Shown here: in pieces, positions 12,036 to 17,261 of the stretch | Numbering within the stretch: the stretch's first letter is position 1 | Layout of the letters: each line of letters starts with the position of its first letter | Assembly (NCBI GenBank): GCA_002685415.1 | Contig: NYXO01000049.1 | Span: 1-17,261, forward strand | Origin: Methanobacteriota archaeon | GTDB lineage: Archaea > Thermoplasmatota > Poseidoniia > Poseidoniales > Thalassarchaeaceae | DNA: 17,261 nucleotides | Reading direction: 5' to 3' | Made by a program: the position numbers and the translations under genes | Notes under the pieces: model-generated | Told to the model about the DNA's origin: nothing | The model's database searches: none | What the model saw: the letters and a program-made list of their open reading frames with translations, nothing else

Positions 12036-13274
12036 ATGGTTGCATTGTTCACCTCCGAATCTGTTTCGGCAGGACATCCCGACAAATTGTGTGATGCGAT
12101 CTCTGATTCGATAGTTGATGCCTGCCTCAGGATTGATTCCAGTGCTCGAGTCGCAGTGGAGACGTTGGTCAAAGGAATGCCCGAACACGCACTGATAGTA
12201 TTAGCAGGCGAAGTGACCCTTAATGGAAAGGCCCCGGACTATGAGGCCATAGCACGTGAAACCGCTGTACGTATCGGTTATGATAACCACGCAATTGGCA
12301 TGGATGCAAGCAGTGAAGGACTATGTTTGGTCGATGTCAATATCACAACTCAATCGGCAAATATCGCTCAAGGAGTTGATGGAGAATCATTGGATGATGT
12401 TGGTGCGGGCGATCAAGGAATGATGTTTGGTTATGCCTGCACAGAGACTGAGGCTGAAGAGGAACTCAGAGGCCGATACTTCCCACTACCTTCTGCACTT
12501 TCTCAGCGTATTTGCCGCCGCCTAGACATGATTGTTGCCAGCGGCGAAATCGATTGGATTCGTCCAGACGGCAAGAGTCAGGTAACAGTGGAGTATGACG
12601 ACGATGGAAATCCACTGAGAGTACACACAGTAGTAGTCGCAGTTCAGCATGATGATGCTCTGAAAGACCGCTTTGACGGTGATATCGAAGCCGAGCAAGC
12701 CTACATTCGAGAAGTAATCAAGAGCGAAGTTGTTGAGCACGCAATACCCAATTATTGGCTGAAAGAAGGCTATATTCTCCACGTCAATGGCACAGGTCGA
12801 TTTGCAGATCCTGGAGGCCCATATGCAGATGCAGGAATCACAGGCCGGAAAATCGTCGTAGATACTTACGGGGGAATGGCGCGCCACGGTGGAGGGGCTT
12901 TTTCTGGCAAGGACCCTACAAAGGTAGATCGTTCAGCAACCTACTACTGCAGATGGGCTGCAAAGCATGTTGTTGCAGCAGGTTTAGCTACTCGCTGCGA
13001 AATCCAAGTTGCCTATGTTATCGGAGTAGCGGCTCCAGTAAGCCTGCGAGTTGAGACATTCGGAACAGGTAGAATCAGTGAAGAGGAACTTACAGATAGA
13101 GTATCACAAGTTTTTGATTTCAGACCCGCAGCAATTTCTCGAGATTTGAAGCTGCATCGCCCGTTATACTCAGCGACTTCAGCTGGTGGACACTTCGGTC
13201 GCCCACCCACTATCGAAGGGCACTTCGAGTGGGAAAGATTGGATCAATCTCGCCTAGATGCACTCAACTCTTGA
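12036..13274 (+). CDS. metK: S-adenosylmethionine synthetase, bacterial/eukaryotic type
   Basis: A 412-residue protein with standard MetK signatures. FTSESVSAGHPDKLCDAISD (5-24) contains H14, D16 and K17. GAGDQGMMFGYA (123-134) and GGGAFSGKDPTKVDRS (285-300, phosphate-binding loop) follow, and the domain order is N-terminal, central, C-terminal. It makes S-adenosylmethionine from methionine and ATP, the donor for DNA methylation and other methyl transfers. Archaea typically use a distinct archaeal SAM synthetase (PF01941) whose sequence is much diverged from this form. If the host is archaeal, this gene was probably acquired from a bacterium. It is divergent from the PGES-2-like gene and is followed by the ABC-F gene 37 nt on. 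Confidence 0.97.
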   Translation: MVALFTSESVSAGHPDKLCDAISDSIVDACLRIDSSARVAVETLVKGMPEHALIVLAGEVTLNGKAPDYEAIARETAVRIGYDNHAIGMDASSEGLCLVDVNITTQSANIAQGVDGESLDDVGAGDQGMMFGYACTETEAEEELRGRYFPLPSALSQRICRRLDMIVASGEIDWIRPDGKSQVTVEYDDDGNPLRVHTVVVAVQHDDALKDRFDGDIEAEQAYIREVIKSEVVEHAIPNYWLKEGYILHVNGTGRFADPGGPYADAGITGRKIVVDTYGGMARHGGGAFSGKDPTKVDRSATYYCRWAAKHVVAAGLATRCEIQVAYVIGVAAPVSLRVETFGTGRISEEELTDRVSQVFDFRPAAISRDLKLHRPLYSATSAGGHFGRPPTIEGHFEWERLDQSRLDALNS

Positions 13275-13311
13275 CCGATGCACACATCAAGGCAGTGCAA
13301 GCCGCCAAAGC

Positions 13312-14967
13312 ATGGCGCGTGAGCTAATCCGCATCGAAGATGTACATCGCGCCTTCGGACCAGTCAAAGTACTAGATAGTGTAAATCTGAGAATTGACGA
13401 AGGCGATAGAATAGGTGTGGTCGGCCATAACGGGGCAGGAAAAACCACCTTACTGAGAACAATTTCGAACCAAGATCAGGATATTGGAGACATCTTATTT
13501 TCGCCGGGCCTCCGTCTTGCCTTTCTGACTCAAATTAGAGACATAGACGAAGGGGCTACTCTTGAAGAAGAACTCAATCGAAAAGGTCGTCAATTTCAGG
13601 AATTGGAAGAAGAAATTGCAGCCCTTGAGGCAAAAATGGCCGATCCCTCCTTCTATGAGGGTAATTGGCAACCAGACATAGATCGCTATCAGGAACTTCA
13701 GTCAATGATGGCTCGAAGCGGTGGAACTAACGTTGCTAGTCACGCGCAAGAAATACTTCGAGCACTAGACCTAGCCCACCATCCTCTGGAGACACCCTTG
13801 GCAAATTTGTCAGGAGGGGAGCGTGCCAAGGTAGCCCTGGCAAGGCAGTTGGTTGGCTTATCAGAAATCGATGTCTTCTTCCTAGACGAGCCAACAAACC
13901 ATCTTGATCTAGGAACTCTTGATTGGCTCGAAGAATTCCTAATTACATTCCAAGGAGCACTATTGATAGTTAGTCACGATCGATATTTCCTCGACCGAGT
14001 CTGTAACGCCATAGTTGAGATACAGGATACTCGAGCAAAAGGTTACCACGGCAATTACACCTCATTTTTACAACAAAAAGAACTGTTTCTTCAGACATTG
14101 GCAGACCGAATCAAAAAAACCGAAGCAGAGGTCAAGCGGCTAACAGGCGCATTACAGTCGATGAAGCGTGCCAATAAGTATGACAAATCAATCTCTCAAA
14201 AGAGATTTTTATTGGCCAGAGCACAAGGCGAATTACGTTGGTTAAAGTCGCTAAAACCCCGCCAACGTAGAGGTCTAAATTTCCGACTTGAATCGACTGA
14301 AAAGAGTAGTCTTGAAGTTCTTGACTTCCGTGATGCCACATTAACCTTTGAAGGACTAAATAGACCGATAATTAAGGGTCTAGAAGTGGGTGTATCTAGA
14401 GGTCAAAAAATAGGTATTGTAGGGCCTAATGGAGCAGGTAAAACCACTATACTGCGCCTCATTCAAGGTGAACTTAAACTAGACTCAGGTAGCGTCGATG
14501 TAAAGCCTGGTGTTCAGATAGGTTACTTCCATCAAGATCATCGATCACTAAATTTTGATTTAACTCCTGTAGAACAGGTCAGAGCCCTCAAACCAAGGAT
14601 GGATTATGGAGACATTCGGGCTCTGCTTGGGCGTTTCCAATTTACCAGCGAAATGGTAGAAACTAAACTGGAAAAATTGAGTGGAGGAGAGAGGGCCCGT
14701 ATTGCCCTACTGAAATTACTGCTCGAAGAGAATAACCTACTCCTTCTCGATGAGCCTACGAACCATTTGGATACCGATGCAAAAGAGGCTCTTGAGGAGG
14801 CTTTGGTGGAATATGATGGAAGTATAATCACGGTCAGCCACGATCGATTTTTCTTAGACAAAATCTGTGATACGATTTGGGAATTACCGGCAGATGGAAG
14901 TTTGTGGATTTGGCCTGGAAATTATTCGGATTTCATACGACGGAAGCGCGCGTCACAGGCTCAATGA
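13312..14967 (+). CDS. ABC-F family ATP-binding protein (ribosome-associated type)
   Basis: A 551-residue protein with two ABC ATPase domains and no membrane segments. Domain 1: Walker A GHNGAGKTT (38-46), signature LSGGE (166-170), Walker B/D-loop DEPTNHLD (192-199). Domain 2: GPNGAGKTT (371-379), LSGGE (456-460), DEPTNHLD (480-487). Between them a helical linker rich in Arg and Lys (about residues 255-325, including LKSLKPRQRRGLNF) corresponds to the region that contacts P-site tRNA in bacterial EttA/Uup. Such proteins act in translation or in ribosome rescue and protection. Archaea normally have ABCE1 but rarely ABC-F. An in-frame ATG at 13258 would overlap metK; ATG 13312 (MARELIRIEDV) fits the family start. 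Confidence 0.95.
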   Translation: MARELIRIEDVHRAFGPVKVLDSVNLRIDEGDRIGVVGHNGAGKTTLLRTISNQDQDIGDILFSPGLRLAFLTQIRDIDEGATLEEELNRKGRQFQELEEEIAALEAKMADPSFYEGNWQPDIDRYQELQSMMARSGGTNVASHAQEILRALDLAHHPLETPLANLSGGERAKVALARQLVGLSEIDVFFLDEPTNHLDLGTLDWLEEFLITFQGALLIVSHDRYFLDRVCNAIVEIQDTRAKGYHGNYTSFLQQKELFLQTLADRIKKTEAEVKRLTGALQSMKRANKYDKSISQKRFLLARAQGELRWLKSLKPRQRRGLNFRLESTEKSSLEVLDFRDATLTFEGLNRPIIKGLEVGVSRGQKIGIVGPNGAGKTTILRLIQGELKLDSGSVDVKPGVQIGYFHQDHRSLNFDLTPVEQVRALKPRMDYGDIRALLGRFQFTSEMVETKLEKLSGGERARIALLKLLLEENNLLLLDEPTNHLDTDAKEALEEALVEYDGSIITVSHDRFFLDKICDTIWELPADGSLWIWPGNYSDFIRRKRASQAQ

Positions 14968-15001
14968 TTTCAGCCATAATTCCTGCGAAATACCTGTTAT
15001 T

Positions 15002-15013
15002 CGGACATGTCCG
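15002..15013. promoter_or_regulatory. 12-bp palindrome before the surface-protein gene
   Basis: CGGACATGTCCG is a perfect palindrome lying between the ABC-F stop and the preferred start of the secreted protein. It could be an operator for that gene. If translation actually begins at 14964 it would instead be coding sequence. Confidence 0.3.
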
Positions 15014-15050
15014 GCCCCCACTCTATGTGCTTACAAGACTCTCGAACCTT

Positions 15051-17261
15051 ATGGTCGGAAGCCTAACCCCCACTCTGAGCGCCGAAAACAACAGAATAGA
15101 AATCAAGCAAACTCAACTCGCTGCTGTGCTTACTTTGCTAATGCTAAGTGCCCTGCTTGCACCTTCGCTGTTAGCCGCATCTGGTGAGCCGGAAGAGCTG
15201 GTAAATGAACCGACTCGATTTCCTACGGCGAACGGAACTATCGGTGATAGTGACGCTCAGACTCTACTTACAAACCTGAATGCAAACAATCCAATCGACG
15301 TCATGGGGGTAATGGATGACTCGAATAGGATACACCTTGTTTGGATTGAGAACACTAGCACACCATTGCTAAGATATGCACTAATTCAGATTTCAACCGG
15401 TGTTGACACGGTTCTAATTTCAACAACTCAGGTTGGGGGCTCCAATGCATCGTCTCTGTCTGGCCCTTCGATGGTAATCGACTCACAAGGTAGAGCACAC
15501 ATCGTTTGGGAAGTCACTGATACGGATATTCTCTACACATTATTGGACCCTTCAGAAGATGATCGAGATGGTTCCTCTGGCGATATACAGAACATGACAA
15601 TAGCATCTCATACTATTGCCGATGGCAGCGGAACTCGCAACTCCCCAGATATTGCTGTAGATTCTTACGATGCAGTGCATATTGTATGGGTGGATACACA
15701 CGACCCACTAGGATTGTACTTCGGAAGCCCGCTAATTTACTACTGCATGCTTTCCCATGATACAAACAATGGCTTCCAAGTTCTAATCAATTCAACGATG
15801 GTTACGCCGGCATTAGGACACAGAGGCAATCCAGCAATCAGCATCGGTGCAAACAACACTGCGGTTATCGTTTGGGAAGATACTAGAGGTTCCATAGTTG
15901 AGTACGTTGGACTTCTAGATTCATCGGGTTCAATGACAACAGAGTGGGCCGATATGTGTGCAGTATTCTACGGTGGAGTTCTGACAACAGGTGAGAACTT
16001 CGCTGGAATCAAGCCAATGCTTGAAGCTGCAAATATCACTGTTTTAGAAACATTATACACACTAAGTGGAAATATGCACCACGCAAATCAACATGCTAAT
16101 TGCGCTAATGCAATTACAATAGGCGACGATGGTTCAAACGGCCCACGTTCGACATATCTTGGCCAGAATGCCACCGATACAAGCGGTGGAATCAGACCTC
16201 TGACAGAAGTCATGTTCAATGGTTCAGCACTATCAATCCCATCCGATTGGGGCTACAACTCTGAGATGTGGGGGCCAGGTTCTACATGGGCGTGTGAATC
16301 CTGGAGAGATTCTTCAGGTTCCATGCCAGGCAACCCTGCAACCACTATCGATCATTCTTGGAATCCAAACGCTACAAAACTGATCCTTCCAGTATCGGAC
16401 GAGGGTCCATTTGGAGGCTCACCAGCGCTCAATGCCGATGATTACCAAAGTATCGACGAGGCACACGATGCTTGTTTGCAAGCAGGCATAACTCCAGTTC
16501 CTGTTGCAGGTACTACTTCCTATGGTCCAAATACCAATACAAACGAAGATACAAGCGTGCGTTACCACATGATGAATCTCGCTCATTGTCCCGATATGAA
16601 TAATATCGGTATACACACACGTACATGCGATGGTACATCTGTACGAAATACCAGTGCCGGTGGAGAACTATTCTACTATCCTACAGAAGAACTAACTGAA
16701 TTCCACGGAGACTTCGAAGTCGGGTATATCGCTAATGGATGGACTCAAGTCGGTTCGAGCAACTACTGGTGGTTTGCCCAAAGTGATCGAATCATTGATG
16801 GAAATTACACCGCTCAATCAGGTAACCTAACTCACAATCAACACTCAACTCTAGAATACGCTGGAGCAATGGCATCCGGAACTCTATCTTTCAATTATTC
16901 AGTGTCCAGCGAGGCAAACTACGACTATCTCTTATTCTGTATTGATAATCCAAATTGCTCCAGAAGCTCCTTCACATCGGCTTGGTCTGGAGAGAGCAAC
17001 GGCACCTATACGGCAACGGTTTCACCAGGATATCACACATACACCTGGAAGTATGTCAAGGACGGTTCAGTATCTCATGGAAATGACTCCGCATGGATTG
17101 ATAACGTACAGCTTCCAATTGCTTCATACACTGAAGAAATGAACAACATGGTTAGTGCAATAATCAATATCACAACAGGAAGTGGAGCGACCAACACCTT
17201 CCTCACTGTGTTGAACCCTTACTCGATTCTCTCAAACCCAAGGTCAACTTGGTCCGTGGGA
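15051..17261 (+). CDS. Large secreted modular surface protein with vWA domain (5' part)
   Basis: The frame is open to the right edge: 737 codons from ATG 15051. An ATG at 14964, overlapping the ABC-F stop as ATGA, would add 29 residues; it places the signal segment 50 residues in, so I prefer 15051. A hydrophobic segment (about 23-43, ending LLAPSLLAA) is a probable signal peptide. Four repeats with IHLVWIE, AHIVWEV, VHIVWVD and AVIVWED start near residues 94, 149, 209 and 271 (spacing about 55-62) and suggest a beta-propeller-like array. A von Willebrand A domain starts with LLDSSGSM (D290, S292, S294: DxSxS metal site) and contains LPVSDEGP (about 447-453). A beta-sandwich of MAM/lectin type (about 552-690, ending SAWIDNVQLP) follows. 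The protein is likely an adhesin or envelope protein. Confidence 0.85.
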   Translation, partial: MVGSLTPTLSAENNRIEIKQTQLAAVLTLLMLSALLAPSLLAASGEPEELVNEPTRFPTANGTIGDSDAQTLLTNLNANNPIDVMGVMDDSNRIHLVWIENTSTPLLRYALIQISTGVDTVLISTTQVGGSNASSLSGPSMVIDSQGRAHIVWEVTDTDILYTLLDPSEDDRDGSSGDIQNMTIASHTIADGSGTRNSPDIAVDSYDAVHIVWVDTHDPLGLYFGSPLIYYCMLSHDTNNGFQVLINSTMVTPALGHRGNPAISIGANNTAVIVWEDTRGSIVEYVGLLDSSGSMTTEWADMCAVFYGGVLTTGENFAGIKPMLEAANITVLETLYTLSGNMHHANQHANCANAITIGDDGSNGPRSTYLGQNATDTSGGIRPLTEVMFNGSALSIPSDWGYNSEMWGPGSTWACESWRDSSGSMPGNPATTIDHSWNPNATKLILPVSDEGPFGGSPALNADDYQSIDEAHDACLQAGITPVPVAGTTSYGPNTNTNEDTSVRYHMMNLAHCPDMNNIGIHTRTCDGTSVRNTSAGGELFYYPTEELTEFHGDFEVGYIANGWTQVGSSNYWWFAQSDRIIDGNYTAQSGNLTHNQHSTLEYAGAMASGTLSFNYSVSSEANYDYLLFCIDNPNCSRSSFTSAWSGESNGTYTATVSPGYHTYTWKYVKDGSVSHGNDSAWIDNVQLPIASYTEEMNNMVSAIINITTGSGATNTFLTVLNPYSILSNPRSTWSVG

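Noticed and set aside
12522..12887. A minus-strand 121-codon frame inside metK
   Set aside because: It is fully antisense to a strongly conserved enzyme and has no recognisable motif.
16942..17142. A plus-strand 66-codon frame inside the surface-protein gene
   Set aside because: It is out of frame within a long open coding sequence whose own translation has clear domain patterns.

Overview
The window looks like a piece of a planktonic archaeal chromosome, most likely a Thermoplasmatota lineage such as Marine Group II (Poseidoniales). This is inferred from gene content, not from a marker search. Archaeal signs are a phosphopantothenate synthetase with the HGRGEAFDYLLGE signature (archaeal CoA pathway), a THEP1-type NTPase, a probable KEOPS Pcc1 subunit, a BRE/TATA-like promoter in front of metK, and a large modular surface protein. 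Several neighbours are of bacterial or eukaryote-like type: metK, an ABC-F ATPase, gcvH, RNase HI and a homologue of mitochondrial prostaglandin E synthase 2. Such a mixture is common in these archaea. Genes are densely packed, many overlap by 4 nt or are separated by fewer than 15 nt, and I saw no tRNA, rRNA, IS element or CRISPR array.

Layout. 1-900: an HxlR-family regulator (minus) divergent from a tiny gene for a CDGSH-like Cys/His protein and a two-helix membrane protein (plus), with two palindromes at the divergent promoter; a possible truncated gene runs off the left edge. 906-1841: a GNAT acetyltransferase (minus) and a four-helix membrane protein (plus). 1847-3855: a minus-strand cluster read THEP1 NTPase, two-helix membrane protein, glycine cleavage H protein, RNase HI. 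3856-4118: a divergent spacer with a perfect 16-bp palindrome. 4119-4706: a cytochrome b561-type membrane protein. 4745-7406: a two-gene minus-strand unit with a coiled-coil/winged-helix-like protein followed by an Eco57I-type DNA adenine methyltransferase. 7528-8712: an isocitrate/isopropylmalate dehydrogenase family enzyme.

8706-11904 is a tight minus-strand operon read mPGES-2-like thioredoxin/GST protein, Pcc1-like protein, NadC (NAD synthesis), phosphopantothenate synthetase (CoA synthesis) and a DsrE-like protein. It joins two cofactor pathways with a tRNA-modification subunit and two thiol-type proteins. 12036-14967 carries metK and an ABC-F ATPase on the plus strand. From about 15051 to the right edge is the start of a large secreted protein with WxD-type beta repeats, a von Willebrand A domain carrying DxSxS, and a lectin-like beta-sandwich that seems to be inserted in the A domain.

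Most promising for follow-up: the HxlR/CDGSH-like/membrane locus with its miniature non-canonical Fe-S motif; the methyltransferase with its coiled-coil partner, which carries a possible PCNA-binding peptide; and the mPGES-2-like gene leading a cofactor operon.
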